A stretch of DNA of 64,000 bases from Ammoniphilus sp. YIM 78166 (GCF_004522215.1 NZ_SDLR01000001.1:62001-126000), one strand, 5' to 3'; counted from the first letter of the stretch, positions 26,073 through 35,421 are shown. Notes: generated by a model from the sequence alone, not told the origin. Made by a program: numbers and translations.

Positions 26073-26510
26073 TTATTTTTTTGCTTGAATGTGTACGGGA
26101 AGATCGGTTTGGGGCATTTTAATCACAGTATAAGGATAGGTAATCATGGAAGCCGCCATCCCTTGAGGTGTTTTCTCTGCATATCGAACGACAATCTTTC
26201 CATGGCTTTGCTCTACCTTTTCAATTCCAACCGCATAGCCGGCTGATGGCTTTTGGCCCAGTGCGATAATGACCCAGGTTGCTCCATCTTTATGAATAAC
26301 TTTCGTACCTCCCTTTTTCTTCAGGGAGTTTACTGCCTGATCTACTGCGGTAGGATAAGGGGGCTTAAGCAGATCGAACTTCACTTTTGCGTCAGTCCTT
26401 TCCTGAACCACCGGATTTGCTGCTTGGATGGAATAATCTGTGACGAACCATAGGGACAACAAAAGGCTAAGAATAACATGCCACTTTATATTTATGCTTG
26501 AACGCATCAT
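26073..26510 (-). CDS. Secreted PrcB-like protein
   Basis: 145 residues with an N-terminal signal peptide (residues 1-30, ending near SIQAAN). The mature part contains GATWVIIALGQKPSAGYAVGIEKVE and TYPYTVIKMPQTDLPV, the pattern of the PrcB C-terminal domain, which assists exported proteases in other bacteria. The function here is unproven. AAGGAG lies 10 bases before the first of two ATG codons. It is divergent from the helicase-associated gene. Confidence 0.75.
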   Translation of the reverse strand: MMRSSINIKWHVILSLLLSLWFVTDYSIQAANPVVQERTDAKVKFDLLKPPYPTAVDQAVNSLKKKGGTKVIHKDGATWVIIALGQKPSAGYAVGIEKVEQSHGKIVVRYAEKTPQGMAASMITYPYTVIKMPQTDLPVHIQAKK

Positions 26511-26600
26511 CTAACACACTCTCCTTTACATAATTGTAGTATGAATTTTTTTCTTGATAGGTATCCGTGATATGATAAGGGTAGTGAGGTGTTGTGTGCA

Positions 26601-28415
26601 ATGAAATGGACAGAGACGGTTAGTATGCTTTCCGACCGTGTAACGAAGCAGATCATTAGTGAACATGGAAAACAAGCAGAAGATTTAAGCTTTCTCCTTG
26701 ATCCTCAATATGTTCAGCTTTGCTGGGATCGTTTTTCTGTTAGCGAGCAAGAAGTGATTAATTACTTTCTCTTGGAGAAAGGTGAAGATTTTATTACCTA
26801 TAGAGAACTGGAACAGGAGGGTCACCCTCTTGCCCATGCCAAATACCGAGTATCTTTAACGAAGCTTCGCCGTCTTGGTTTTGTTTTTACCCTGCGAAGA
26901 ATGTGGGGAGAGCAAGCTTACGGCATCCCCCGAGAGCTGCTTACGCTGTTCCGTCAGATCCTTGTCGCGGAGCAGGTTTCATGGGAAAGTTCAACGCCGT
27001 TGATGGCTTCGTTATCATATCACATTCTTGAGGATATATTACAAGCTGTAAATAATGTCAGATATACACCTTTGGAATTGACCAAAAAAGCAACCATTAC
27101 CAAGAAGTCAATGCGTCAATTGGTGGAAGGATGCCATCTCCCAATAGAAGCATTGGCTGCAATGGCAAAACAAGCAGTCACTGTACCTCCGTATCAAGAG
27201 CATGAAGTAGTTTTTTTGGACATGCTGCTGAAGTGGGAACTTCTTCAGGTTGAACCTACGCAGGTTCAACTTGGAGATATGGAAAGTTGGGTAAACCGTT
27301 CCTTTGCGGAGCTTCAAAATCAATGTTTGGACTTGCTTGCTTCATACATGGAGCTGTGTCCGAGACTGCAATTTTATTGGGATATTACACGAAACTTGAA
27401 GTCACGTCAGCCCTATTCATTAGAAGCCATTCTTGCTTCGATGGGAAGGTTTGCCCCGGCTCGTGATAAGGTTATAAAAAACTGGCTTCAACCCCTTGAA
27501 CAGCTAGGATTGCTTTATGCCCAAACTGTTGGCACGGATACTATATGGGCATGGAATATAAAAGAGGAAATAGGCTCGTCCATATACGTGCAACCAAATT
27601 TTGATGTGATCCTGCCTTCCTATAGTTCCATGAGGTTGAAATGGGAACTACTTGCTTTTACGCGCGTCTCCGCGCGGGCGGAGATGTGGACTCTTGCCTT
27701 GGATCGTTACGAGGTTCAACGTTATATAGAAAATGGGGGGTCTGCGAGCGAGCTTGTTAGTAGGTTAGAACAAAACAGTGCCACTCCGATCCCGCCTTCC
27801 ATAGTTAATGGAGTCTCTACCTGGGCTCAGGAGGCCCAACAAATCTCCTTCGTCGATTGCCGACTGATGGTGGTCAGTCACCCCGATTTGGCCGCTGATA
27901 TGGAACGCATTGCTTCTATCTCCCGTCACTTACAAGGAAAGATTGGGGATCGTACTTTTATCGTGTCCGTTGCCAAGTGGCAGGAATTACAGGAGGAATT
28001 AGAAAAAAGGGGATACCTGACAGGGACCATTAAGAATCTGTTGGAAGAGAAGGAAGCAAAAGAGCCAGCAAAGCTTCATTTATTTAAGGCGACTTCCGTA
28101 CTGACAGACTATCAAGTGGACAGTGTGTTTCCAGATCTAGAGGATGCCATTCCAGGGCTGCGTCAATTGCCCAAAATGTGGTTGGCGAACTATTCACAGT
28201 ATCATGAATCTACTCTGCGAGAGATGATTCAACAGGCCTCTTTGCTCCGATTAGAACTGCAATTACAGTGGAAGGGAAAGGACTACCGTCTGTACCCACA
28301 ATCGATTGTGAATAAGAATGGGTACTGGTTTTTGCAAAGCTTCTCTGAGGATCAAGGGCAGACCCAGGAGATCAGCCTGCGTGAAATCGGGAATATCAAA
28401 ATCCTTCAGCCATAA
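26601..28415 (+). CDS. Helicase-associated (XPB/Ssl2-like) domain protein
   Basis: 604 residues. The N-terminal half is helical and winged-helix-like (FSVSEQEVINYFLLEKGEDF, YRVSLTKLRRLGFVF). Residues about 340-480 carry the Helicase_C_3/XPB-associated region (IYVQPNFDVILPSYSSMRLKW, then VVSHPDLAADMERI). No Walker motifs are present, so it is not an ATPase by itself. A DNA-binding or repair role is plausible. ATG at 26601 has GAGG 11 bases upstream. Confidence 0.8.
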   Translation: MKWTETVSMLSDRVTKQIISEHGKQAEDLSFLLDPQYVQLCWDRFSVSEQEVINYFLLEKGEDFITYRELEQEGHPLAHAKYRVSLTKLRRLGFVFTLRRMWGEQAYGIPRELLTLFRQILVAEQVSWESSTPLMASLSYHILEDILQAVNNVRYTPLELTKKATITKKSMRQLVEGCHLPIEALAAMAKQAVTVPPYQEHEVVFLDMLLKWELLQVEPTQVQLGDMESWVNRSFAELQNQCLDLLASYMELCPRLQFYWDITRNLKSRQPYSLEAILASMGRFAPARDKVIKNWLQPLEQLGLLYAQTVGTDTIWAWNIKEEIGSSIYVQPNFDVILPSYSSMRLKWELLAFTRVSARAEMWTLALDRYEVQRYIENGGSASELVSRLEQNSATPIPPSIVNGVSTWAQEAQQISFVDCRLMVVSHPDLAADMERIASISRHLQGKIGDRTFIVSVAKWQELQEELEKRGYLTGTIKNLLEEKEAKEPAKLHLFKATSVLTDYQVDSVFPDLEDAIPGLRQLPKMWLANYSQYHESTLREMIQQASLLRLELQLQWKGKDYRLYPQSIVNKNGYWFLQSFSEDQGQTQEISLREIGNIKILQP

Positions 28416-28489
28416 AAATTTGGAATCGGCTATAACGCTCGCGTTTGTTATATTTTGCGGTATAATAGGAAATGAGGTGATAATAACAA

Positions 28490-28942
28490 ATGGTTGCCCA
28501 GGAATTAGATGTGATGGAAGTCCTGGCTTCAGCCCAGGATATTGCGGATATGATTATGGCGTCGGAAGAAATGAAGACGTATCAATATACGAAGAATAGA
28601 CTAGCACAAGACCGCGAGGCCCAAGCAAAAATAGGGCAGTTTCAACGGCTAAAAGAGGATTATGAAGAGGTGCAACGCTTCGGCAAATATCACCCTGACT
28701 ATGAGCGAGTGGGGAAAAGAATACGCGAGTTGCGACGGGAGGTCCTTTCCTTTCCAAGTGTTCACGCCTATAAGAAAGCAGAAACAGCTTTAGATGACTT
28801 GCTTTATCATGTATGCCGGACGATCGCGAATGGCGTATCGGAAACGGTCAAGGTACCGAGCGATAATCCACTTTATAACTTAGGCGGCGGCTGTGGGACC
28901 TCAGGAGGCTGTGGAACGGGCGGTTCTTGTGGTTGCGGCTAA
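28490..28942 (+). CDS. ylbF: YlbF family regulator (RicF) with Cys-rich tail
   Basis: 150 residues. The helical YlbF/YmcA domain spans residues 8-125 (LASAQDIADMIMASEEMKTYQYTKNRL...). The C-terminus GGCGTSGGCGTGGSCGCG carries four cysteines typical of RicF, one of three Ric (Y-complex) subunits that hold [4Fe-4S] clusters and assist RNase Y in mRNA processing, affecting competence, biofilm and sporulation. GAGG lies 12 bases before the ATG. Its stop codon overlaps the convergent minus-strand gene by 4 bases; ylbG follows beyond that. Confidence 0.92.
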   Translation: MVAQELDVMEVLASAQDIADMIMASEEMKTYQYTKNRLAQDREAQAKIGQFQRLKEDYEEVQRFGKYHPDYERVGKRIRELRREVLSFPSVHAYKKAETALDDLLYHVCRTIANGVSETVKVPSDNPLYNLGGGCGTSGGCGTGGSCGCG

Positions 28943-29250
28943 GCATGATCCTGTTTGCGCAACACACAGTCCTCTCCGCACTGGTTTCCACAGCAAAAGC
29001 TCTTGTTGAGCGGATAGAGGAAACGAAACCGATACACATGAATATTTCGATAGGTTCTAACATAGATACTTTCATAGTGTAAGGGAGTTTGATGAATTAA
29101 CGTGTCTGCCGTCTGAGAGATCAGGCGGCTTACTTTGTGTGAAGGGGTAGACGACTGGATGTAGAGGAAGGGCATACCGGCGAGTACCTTAAGCTCTAAG
29201 GATTCAATGACAGGATGTTGACCGAGTTCATTCAACAGCTTCTGGATCAT
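28939..29250 (-). CDS. Cys-cluster hypothetical protein inserted between ylbF and ylbG
   Basis: 103 residues. The N-terminal part is an alpha/beta domain (MIQKLLNELGQHPVIESLELKV) of unknown family. The C-terminus has CCGNQCGEDC, four cysteines that could bind metal or an iron-sulfur cluster. GAGG is 10 bases upstream of the chosen ATG at 29250. It is antisense to the ylbF-ylbG pair and overlaps the ylbF stop by 4 bases, so transcripts of the two would be complementary at their 3' ends. Confidence 0.6.
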   Translation of the reverse strand: MIQKLLNELGQHPVIESLELKVLAGMPFLYIQSSTPSHKVSRLISQTADTLIHQTPLHYESIYVRTYRNIHVYRFRFLYPLNKSFCCGNQCGEDCVLRKQDHA

Positions 29251-29436
29251 AATCGACCTACCTCGTTTAATGTGATACACGAAAAATGGTTACCCTAATC
29301 TATGCAATGGAAATGGGTGGAGGTACTTCTTTATTTTTTAAAAAATGAACTAAAGCGCTTGCGTGCAGGTGGGAGTCATGATACGATTTTTTTATCATTC
29401 CCTCATACAATAAGCTGGGAAACAAGGGGGGCAGTC

Positions 29437-29772
29437 ATGAGAGAAAGACGACTAGGTCTTGCCGTGTGGGTCAAGAGTACGAAAGCAGCCAGAAACCTTC
29501 GTCGGTACGGTAACATTCATTATGTTTCCCGTCGGCTAAGCTATGTAAGCATGTATGTTAATGCCGAAGAAATTAATCAGATTATAGAACGCATCCAACG
29601 GTTGGATTTTGTCGTTCGAGTTGAACGTTCTCATCGCCACGAGATTCCTATAGAATATACGAATTCTAAGCCGGACAAGGCGAAGGAATATGACTATAAG
29701 CTAGAAGAAAAACGACTAGCAGAGCTTGAGGCACAGGAGTTAGATCTGCGGGAAATACTTCAAATCAAATAA
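29437..29772 (+). CDS. ylbG: YlbG family protein (DUF2129)
   Basis: 111 residues that match YlbG: RLGLAVWVKSTKAARNLRRYGNIHYVSRRLSYVSMYV, then RIQRLDFVVRVERSHRHEIPIEYTNSKPDKAKEYDYKL. It has a ferredoxin-like fold; function unknown. ATG at 29437 follows AAGGGGGG. An acidic C-terminal extension (RLAELEAQELDLREILQIK) goes beyond the B. subtilis protein. ylbF-ylbG is the standard Bacillales order, here split by a minus-strand gene. Confidence 0.88.
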   Translation: MRERRLGLAVWVKSTKAARNLRRYGNIHYVSRRLSYVSMYVNAEEINQIIERIQRLDFVVRVERSHRHEIPIEYTNSKPDKAKEYDYKLEEKRLAELEAQELDLREILQIK

Positions 29773-29787
29773 TAATGATTGAAGATA

Positions 29788-29818
29788 AGAAACTCCTTGT
29801 AAAAGAGGAGTTTTCTTC
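29788..29818 (+). terminator. ylbG terminator
   Basis: AAACTCCT/AGGAGTTT-type stem with T-rich tail between ylbG and the aminotransferase. Confidence 0.75.
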
Positions 29819-29834
29819 ATAAGGAGAGAAGAAA

Positions 29835-31007
29835 ATGAAACCATCCAAGCGATTAGGATCGCTGTCATCGGCCATCTTTACAGAAATGGGTATAAGAAAG
29901 CGTGCCATAGAACAAAAAGGGATCAAGGTGATTGACCTAGGAATTGGAAGTCCTGACCAGCCGCCTGCTCCGCATCTTGTGGAGACCCTGGCGAAGGCTG
30001 TGCAAAACCCGCTCTATTACCGTTATCCGACATCAGAAGGTAGCATGGAATTTCGCGAAACCGTTGCCGCCTGGTATGACTATCGGTTTGGTGTTCACTT
30101 GCAGCCAGCAGATGAGGTCCTCTCTCTGATGGGTTCGCAGGATGGTCTGGCTCATCTGGCTTTGGCGTGGATTGATGAAGGGGACATCGTCCTCGTACCT
30201 GATCCTGGATATCCGATCTATGCTGCGAGTGTGACCTTAGCAGGAGGAGAGGTATACCCCCTACCGCTAACCTTTGACAATCAATACCTTCCCGATTTGG
30301 AACAGATCCCTGATGATATCTGCCAAAGGGCGAAGCTGATGATCTTAAATTACCCCAATAACCCGCTAGCCGCTACGGCGGATCTCGCATTTTTTGAGAA
30401 AGTAGTGGCCTTCGCGAAAAAGCACGAGATCATTGTGGCCCATGATTTAGCTTATTCCGAGCTCGCCTTTGACGGGTATAAGCCGAGCAGCTTTTTAGAA
30501 GTCGAGGGGGCCAAGGAGATCGGGATTGAATTTAATTCCTTGTCTAAGAGCTTTAACTTAGCCGGGTGTCGGATTGCTTATGTGGCTGGTAATCGGGATA
30601 TCATTAAGCCGCTTGCGATTGTGAAGAGCAATATAGACTATGGCGTTTTCCTGGCCGTTCAAGAGGTGGCGATTGCTGCCATGAAAGCAGACATGGCTGG
30701 ACTGCTGCCTTCGATAGCCGAGAGCTACCAATCCCGCCGGGACGTACTCATTGATGGGTTGGCCAAGCATGGCTGGAACATCGAAAAACCGAAAGCTACC
30801 ATGTTTGTGTGGGCGCGAATACCCGAAGGCTGGTCCTCTTCCGAGTTTGCTTTTGAGCTGTTAGAGAAAGCCGGTGTTGTCGTGATTCCAGGAAATGCTT
30901 TTGGGCAGCAAGGAGAGGGTTTTGTCCGCATCGCCTTGGTCGAGGAGGAAGAGGTATTGCGAGAAGCCGTAAGACGAATTGCCGATTCGGGTATGCTTTC
31001 AAGCTGA
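29835..31007 (+). CDS. Class I/II PLP aminotransferase (LL-DAP aminotransferase-like)
   Basis: 390 residues of fold type I. PLP is bound by the lysine in FNSLSKSFNLAGCRIAY, with the NYPNNPL and HDLAYSEL motifs before it. LGIGSPDQPPAPHLVE near the N-terminus is typical of the PatA/DapL-like group that handles aromatic or diaminopimelate substrates. Exact substrate not assignable. AAGGAG precedes the ATG. It lies just upstream of comGA but is separated by about 105 bases; a competence link is not implied. Confidence 0.88.
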   Translation: MKPSKRLGSLSSAIFTEMGIRKRAIEQKGIKVIDLGIGSPDQPPAPHLVETLAKAVQNPLYYRYPTSEGSMEFRETVAAWYDYRFGVHLQPADEVLSLMGSQDGLAHLALAWIDEGDIVLVPDPGYPIYAASVTLAGGEVYPLPLTFDNQYLPDLEQIPDDICQRAKLMILNYPNNPLAATADLAFFEKVVAFAKKHEIIVAHDLAYSELAFDGYKPSSFLEVEGAKEIGIEFNSLSKSFNLAGCRIAYVAGNRDIIKPLAIVKSNIDYGVFLAVQEVAIAAMKADMAGLLPSIAESYQSRRDVLIDGLAKHGWNIEKPKATMFVWARIPEGWSSSEFAFELLEKAGVVVIPGNAFGQQGEGFVRIALVEEEEVLREAVRRIADSGMLSS

Positions 31008-31112
31008 AACGACGACTTCTGACATTTAACTAAAGGAAGAGCAGGAATTTGCATTCTAGCAGCGAATACACAGGAAGAAAACATCTATAAAACCATTTAA
31101 GGAGTGATGTAA

Positions 31113-32207
31113 ATGAGTGATGTTTCTTCCTATCTTTCTTTTCTACTGGAAGAGGCCGTACGAAGAAGGGCGAGCGATGTGCATATTGAGCCCTTGCCTG
31201 ACCGAATAGGAATTCGTCTGCGGATTGATGGTTTCCTGGTCCCCTTTGAACAAAAGGAGGAATGCTGGGGTCCACCGCTCGTCTCCAAGTTAAAGCTATT
31301 GGCTGGACTAGATATCGGGGAACGGAGACTTCCTCAAGACGGAGGCTTTATGTACCGCGGTGAACAAACGGAAATGGATATCCGCGTTTCTACTCTTCCT
31401 TTGATTTATGGTGAAAAAATCGTATTGCGTATCCTCAATCGCCAGCTTACTTTTGACAGCTTACCCTCTTTAGGCTTAGATCCTCAACAAACGAACATCG
31501 TACGAAAAATGCTTCAAGCATCTGGAGGACTGCTCCTTGCCACAGGCCCTACCGGCTCCGGAAAAACCACCACCCTCTACACGCTTCTCCAAGAAATTTC
31601 TTCACAAGAGCAAAATATTATCGCCCTCGAAGATCCCGTAGAATACCATGTACCTGGCATTAATCAAGTTCAAGTGAATCCCAAGTCTGGCTTAACTTTC
31701 TCTACTGGTCTGCGAGCTAGTTTACGACAAGATCCGGATGTCATTCTTGTGGGTGAGATCCGAGATCGGGAAACGGCTGAGATTGCCATTAAAGCCGCAT
31801 TAACTGGTCATTTGGTTTTGTCCAGTCTGCATTGCAACGATTGTGCAAGCGCCATAACACGATTGCTTGATATGGGGGTAGAGCCCTATTTAATTACCTC
31901 TTCTCTTGTGGGTGTGATCGCCCAACGTCTCGTGAGACAGGTGTGTCCATGTTCTCGAGAAACTCAATCGTATTGTTCTTCTTGTCATGGCATGGGTTAT
32001 TTCGGTAGACAAGCCGTATACGAGGTGCTAACGGTGCAGGATGAGCTTTATCCGTTGGTCATGAAGCGGGCTTCTTCTTTGGAGATACGAGAGTTCCTGA
32101 GGTCAAAGGGCTTTTCTAATCTCAATGACAAACTAAAAGAAAAGGTTCGTCAGGGCATAACGACCATCAGTGAGTACCGCAGAGCCTGGATCGCCGATGT
32201 GGAGTAA
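31113..32207 (+). CDS. comGA: Competence pseudopilus ATPase ComGA
   Basis: 364 residues of the GspE/PilB family. N-terminal domain SDVHIEPLPDRIGIRLRIDG, then Walker A GPTGSGKTTT, Asp box, Walker B LRQDPDVILVGEIRD, and His box GHLVLSSLHCND. A tetracysteine site CPC-x(7)-YCSSC is present near residue 280. It powers assembly of the DNA-uptake pseudopilus at the cytoplasmic face. AAGGAG at 8 bases. First gene of a seven-gene overlapping operon. Confidence 0.95.
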   Translation: MSDVSSYLSFLLEEAVRRRASDVHIEPLPDRIGIRLRIDGFLVPFEQKEECWGPPLVSKLKLLAGLDIGERRLPQDGGFMYRGEQTEMDIRVSTLPLIYGEKIVLRILNRQLTFDSLPSLGLDPQQTNIVRKMLQASGGLLLATGPTGSGKTTTLYTLLQEISSQEQNIIALEDPVEYHVPGINQVQVNPKSGLTFSTGLRASLRQDPDVILVGEIRDRETAEIAIKAALTGHLVLSSLHCNDCASAITRLLDMGVEPYLITSSLVGVIAQRLVRQVCPCSRETQSYCSSCHGMGYFGRQAVYEVLTVQDELYPLVMKRASSLEIREFLRSKGFSNLNDKLKEKVRQGITTISEYRRAWIADVE

Positions 32208-33219
32208 TCGTTGGTCCGATCAACAATTAGCTTCGTTCAGCTTCAAGCTGCACCATTTATTAGAGGCGGGGTTGCCGCTCATGGATTGCCTTAGGCTTGT
32301 TCAACATCATTGGCCCAAGCGAAGAATGGCTGAATACACTCAATTATTAAGCACACTGCAAGAAGGGCGCCCTTTAACCCATGCTCTGAAGCTCATTCGT
32401 TTTCCTCCCTTCTATTTATTCCTCCTTACAGTTGGCGAACAGCATGGCCAGTTGTCTGATAGTCTCCAAATAACCAGTATGTATTACCACAAAAGACACA
32501 ATCAAAAGCGCAAACAACGCAAAGCGCTGGCTTATCCTCTTTTGTTGCTAGGCTCCGTCCTCTGTACCCTCTTTATTTTTCTGCAGTTTTTATTACCTCA
32601 GTTTCTTAGTTTGTATCACACCTTCGATGTTCCTCTCCCTGCCGTGACGCGATGGACAGTGCTTCTTATGGAATCCACTCTTATTCCGTGGGCTTTATTA
32701 GGAGGGTTGGTGGTTCTCTTTTTCACCGTCTGGCTCATTAAACACAAGCGAATGATATGGGAAAAGGCCCTTTTTAAGCTTCCTTGGATTTCTTATTATT
32801 TTCGGTTACAGCAAACGTACCTCGTTTGTATCCAAGCGGGTCTTTTACTGGAAGGTGGAGTTACGATCCTACAAGTCTGCAAGCTTTTCCAAAACGAAGG
32901 AGTGAGTTTGCTCGTCCAGCAAACGTTTAGCGATATCCTTGACAAGCTCCATCAAGGAGAGGCCTTAAGCCGTGTCTTCCACGGCAGGTCCTGTTTCCTG
33001 CCGATCTTGCACGAGATGGTGCTTATCGCAGAACAATCCGGTACTCTCGGTGCATCGCTGCTTCGGGTAGGAGAGCAGTTGGAATCAGAGTTGGAAGATT
33101 GGACAGAAAGGCTGTCCATCTTTTTCGAATCCTTTATTACCATTGGAGCCGGGAGCCTCGTGTTATTTTTAATGCTCGTGCTTTTTGTTCCGCTGTATCA
33201 TCTGATTAACTATATCTAG
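32197..33219 (+). CDS. comGB: Competence membrane platform protein ComGB
   Basis: 340 residues of the GspF/PilC family with two T2SSF repeats; three membrane segments (PLLLLGSVLCTLFIFLQFLL, LLGGLVVLFFTVWLI, SFITIGAGSLVLFLMLVLFV). It anchors the pseudopilus assembly machinery. The ATG at 32197 overlaps the comGA end by 11 bases, which suggests translational coupling; the GTG at 32170 has no ribosome site. Confidence 0.92.
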   Translation: MWSNRWSDQQLASFSFKLHHLLEAGLPLMDCLRLVQHHWPKRRMAEYTQLLSTLQEGRPLTHALKLIRFPPFYLFLLTVGEQHGQLSDSLQITSMYYHKRHNQKRKQRKALAYPLLLLGSVLCTLFIFLQFLLPQFLSLYHTFDVPLPAVTRWTVLLMESTLIPWALLGGLVVLFFTVWLIKHKRMIWEKALFKLPWISYYFRLQQTYLVCIQAGLLLEGGVTILQVCKLFQNEGVSLLVQQTFSDILDKLHQGEALSRVFHGRSCFLPILHEMVLIAEQSGTLGASLLRVGEQLESELEDWTERLSIFFESFITIGAGSLVLFLMLVLFVPLYHLINYI

Positions 33220-33230
33220 GAGGAGAGTTT

Positions 33231-33590
33231 ATGAAAAAAGTCTTACGTAGTCAGGATGGGTTTACGTTTTTAGAAATGAGCATCGTGGTGGCCATTATAG
33301 GGATTTTATTGTTGATGGCGATGCCTAATTACCAAGGAGCAGCCGAAAAAGCGCAGGCCAAAAGCTGTGAAGCGAACCGCAAGATGATTGAGGCGCAGGT
33401 GGTGAGTTATATGGTGGATACCTCCATTATACCCACTGAGCTTGCACCACTCGTCGCTACGGGATACTTAAGAGAGATACCCAAATGTCCGTTGAAGGGG
33501 AATTACTCTTTTGCCGTCGTAGAGGCTTCAGGAACAGCTATGGGAAAAGTTAATGTGTATTGTCCAACACATGCGCCTGCATCAAACTAA
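33231..33590 (+). CDS. comGC: Major competence pseudopilin ComGC
   Basis: 119 residues. Type IV prepilin leader with cleavage site DG|FTFLEMSIVVAIIGILLL (processed by ComC). Two cysteines in the mature part (one in KAKSCEANRK, another in PKCPL, plus one near the end) can form the disulfide. It builds the uptake pilus. AGGAGGAG precedes the ATG. Confidence 0.95.
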   Translation: MKKVLRSQDGFTFLEMSIVVAIIGILLLMAMPNYQGAAEKAQAKSCEANRKMIEAQVVSYMVDTSIIPTELAPLVATGYLREIPKCPLKGNYSFAVVEASGTAMGKVNVYCPTHAPASN

Positions 33591-34026
33591 CCCCCTACTT
33601 AGTGCTGGCTACTCCTTCCTCGAACTCACTTTCGTCCTCTCCTTACTCTCCCTCTTCTTTGTAATAACACTTCCTGTAATCCCAATGGCGATTGAACAGC
33701 AAAAAACGAAAAATTTTATAGAGGAATTGGCTGGAGATTTACATGTAGCTTCAAATGAAGCTCGGACTAGACAGGTTGAGGCGATCATTGATCTGTTTCC
33801 AACTTACTCCTTTTATCTTTTGCGTATCAATGGGAAGCAAGTCAAAAAGGTCGATGCACCGAAAGGAGTCACCCTGAACAGTAATTACACGAATCAGCGT
33901 GTGGTGTTTTATACGGATGGACAAGTTGCGCAAGCGGGCACCATCAAGATAACGGATCAAAGGGGGAAAATCCATTCCATTGTTATTCAGCTTTCAAGTG
34001 GGAGGTTTTGGATTAAATTTGGATGA
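33571..34026 (+). CDS. comGD: Minor pseudopilin ComGD
   Basis: 151 residues. Leader ends AG|YSFLELTFVLSLLSLFFV, followed by one membrane helix and a beta-rich C-terminal domain ending RFWIKFG. Start at ATG 33571, overlapping comGC by 20 bases. Confidence 0.9.
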   Translation: MRLHQTNPLLSAGYSFLELTFVLSLLSLFFVITLPVIPMAIEQQKTKNFIEELAGDLHVASNEARTRQVEAIIDLFPTYSFYLLRINGKQVKKVDAPKGVTLNSNYTNQRVVFYTDGQVAQAGTIKITDQRGKIHSIVIQLSSGRFWIKFG

Positions 34027-34357
34027 GAAAGGACATCTATTCTTAGAGGTACTAGTGGCTTTGTCCATTATTTCGGTGACCCTACTACCCTTTATTACGG
34101 TATATGGACAGCTGACTCAAGAGGTACAGAATCAAACGATGAACACACAAGCCTATTGGCTTGTTTATGAAGCAGTAGAAAGATGGAAGAGTGGCTCGGA
34201 GCAAGTGAATTCGAACCAAAGTCGATGGGAGGTCACCATCACGGAACAATTGATTTCCCCAACAATCTTGGAAGGAGAGTTTCGAATTAGGTGGAACGAT
34301 TTAGGAAGAGAACATCAGCTGCAAATGCGAGCCTACAAGAAGGTGGCTACACGTTGA
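34019..34357 (+). CDS. comGE: Minor pseudopilin ComGE
   Basis: 112 residues. With the TTG at 34019 the leader is MDEKG|HLFLEVLVALSIIS, the right size for a prepilin; the upstream frame to 33980 would add an atypical extension. GGAGG sits 13 bases upstream, which is far, but the gene overlaps comGD by 8 bases and may be coupled. Confidence 0.82.
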   Translation: MDEKGHLFLEVLVALSIISVTLLPFITVYGQLTQEVQNQTMNTQAYWLVYEAVERWKSGSEQVNSNQSRWEVTITEQLISPTILEGEFRIRWNDLGREHQLQMRAYKKVATR

Positions 34358-34761
34358 TGGAATTGGTAATAGGATTGTCCTTGTCTCTGGTCATGCTGAC
34401 TTCCCTTCTTTATAGTTCCATACTGCTAAAGGAAAATCTAGAGAGAGGAAAGGTTCAGCAGCTATTACAAATGGAAGCATCAGCCTTTATCCACTATCTA
34501 GAGCGAGAGCTGGGGTGCACGGAGCAGGTTTACATTTCCTCCAGGAGGATGCTCTTCACCTGTAAGGGAGTCTTATATGATTACAGGCAATCGGGGAGTT
34601 CGATTGTTCGAGAAGTAGATAGCAAAGGATGGGTACAGGTATGTCTTCATGTAAAGGATTTTCAAGTCCAACCCTTTCAGAAGGGAGTAGTCATTAACTT
34701 ATGGCTAGAAAAAGGGGGGATACCCTGGAAGATGCAAACCTCAATTTCCTATGCCCGTTAA
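34291..34761 (+). CDS. comGF: Minor pseudopilin ComGF
   Basis: 156 residues. Leader ends EGG|YTLMELVIGLSLSLVML. The globular part resembles ComGF (LERELGCTEQVYISSRRMLFTCKGVLYDYR). GTG start overlapping comGE by 67 bases. Confidence 0.88.
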   Translation: MERFRKRTSAANASLQEGGYTLMELVIGLSLSLVMLTSLLYSSILLKENLERGKVQQLLQMEASAFIHYLERELGCTEQVYISSRRMLFTCKGVLYDYRQSGSSIVREVDSKGWVQVCLHVKDFQVQPFQKGVVINLWLEKGGIPWKMQTSISYAR

Positions 34762-35153
34762 GAATACTGCATAATCAACAAGGGTCGGCCACTATCTTGT
34801 TAGTATTGTTTCTTTCCTCTATGCTCTTGCTCCAGCTCACTGGCGGCATGACGTTTACCTCTCTTGCTAAGAAGATCCCATCCAATGATAGCAGTAAGCT
34901 CCAAGCCAAATATTTGGCTGAGGCTGGAGTATGGTTAACGATTGAAAAATGGGAGGAGCTAGGAGAAATTGCTGCAGGTACTCACAGTTATTCGCTGCCC
35001 AATGGAGTAGTGGAAACGTCGATTCGCGCTACTTCTCCTGGCGTGATCGAGCTTCGATCGATCGGGTATGTGAGCCCTCATTTTAAGGATAAGTTGTTGG
35101 CGATATATGACTTGTCTGCAAAAAAGATCCTGGATTGGAATAGACAGAAATAG
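34701..35153 (+). CDS. comGG: Minor pseudopilin-like ComGG
   Basis: 150 residues. A hydrophobic segment follows a QQG|SATILLVLFLSSM site that lacks the Glu5 of true prepilins, as is usual for ComGG. Start ATG at 34701 overlaps comGF by 61 bases. Last gene of the comG cluster proper. Confidence 0.8.
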   Translation: MARKRGDTLEDANLNFLCPLRILHNQQGSATILLVLFLSSMLLLQLTGGMTFTSLAKKIPSNDSSKLQAKYLAEAGVWLTIEKWEELGEIAAGTHSYSLPNGVVETSIRATSPGVIELRSIGYVSPHFKDKLLAIYDLSAKKILDWNRQK

Positions 35154-35235
35154 CTGCGTGCCGGGCTTCAAGGGTTGACTGGCGGGAATTTTGGCAAGAC
35201 TACTGCTAGAGACTTATCGAAGGGAGAGGCTTGCA

Positions 35236-35406
35236 TTGAAGTCAAATGATATTGTTAAATACCTTACTCAAGAATTTGTTAAATACATTGATACGCCAAA
35301 ACCGGAGCGTAAAAAAAGACCAAAGGAACAATGGTCTTCCCGGTGGTTTGGGATGATTCCCATGGCTATACGGATGGTTATTCGACGCAGAGAGAAAACT
35401 AGATAG
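35236..35406 (+). CDS. yqzE: YqzE family protein
   Basis: 56 residues. KSNDIVKYLTQEFVKYIDTPKPER and WSSRWFGMIPMAIRMVIRRR match YqzE, which follows comGG in B. subtilis too. TTG start with AGAGG at 6 bases. Basic C-terminal helix could bind the membrane. Function unknown. Confidence 0.85.
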   Translation: MKSNDIVKYLTQEFVKYIDTPKPERKKRPKEQWSSRWFGMIPMAIRMVIRRREKTR

Positions 35407-35421
35407 CAGGAGGTGAAGGGA

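Noticed and set aside
29345-29365. CcpA (cre) site AAAGCGCTT upstream of ylbG
   Set aside because: Several flanking consensus positions do not match, and ylbG is not a carbon-regulated gene.
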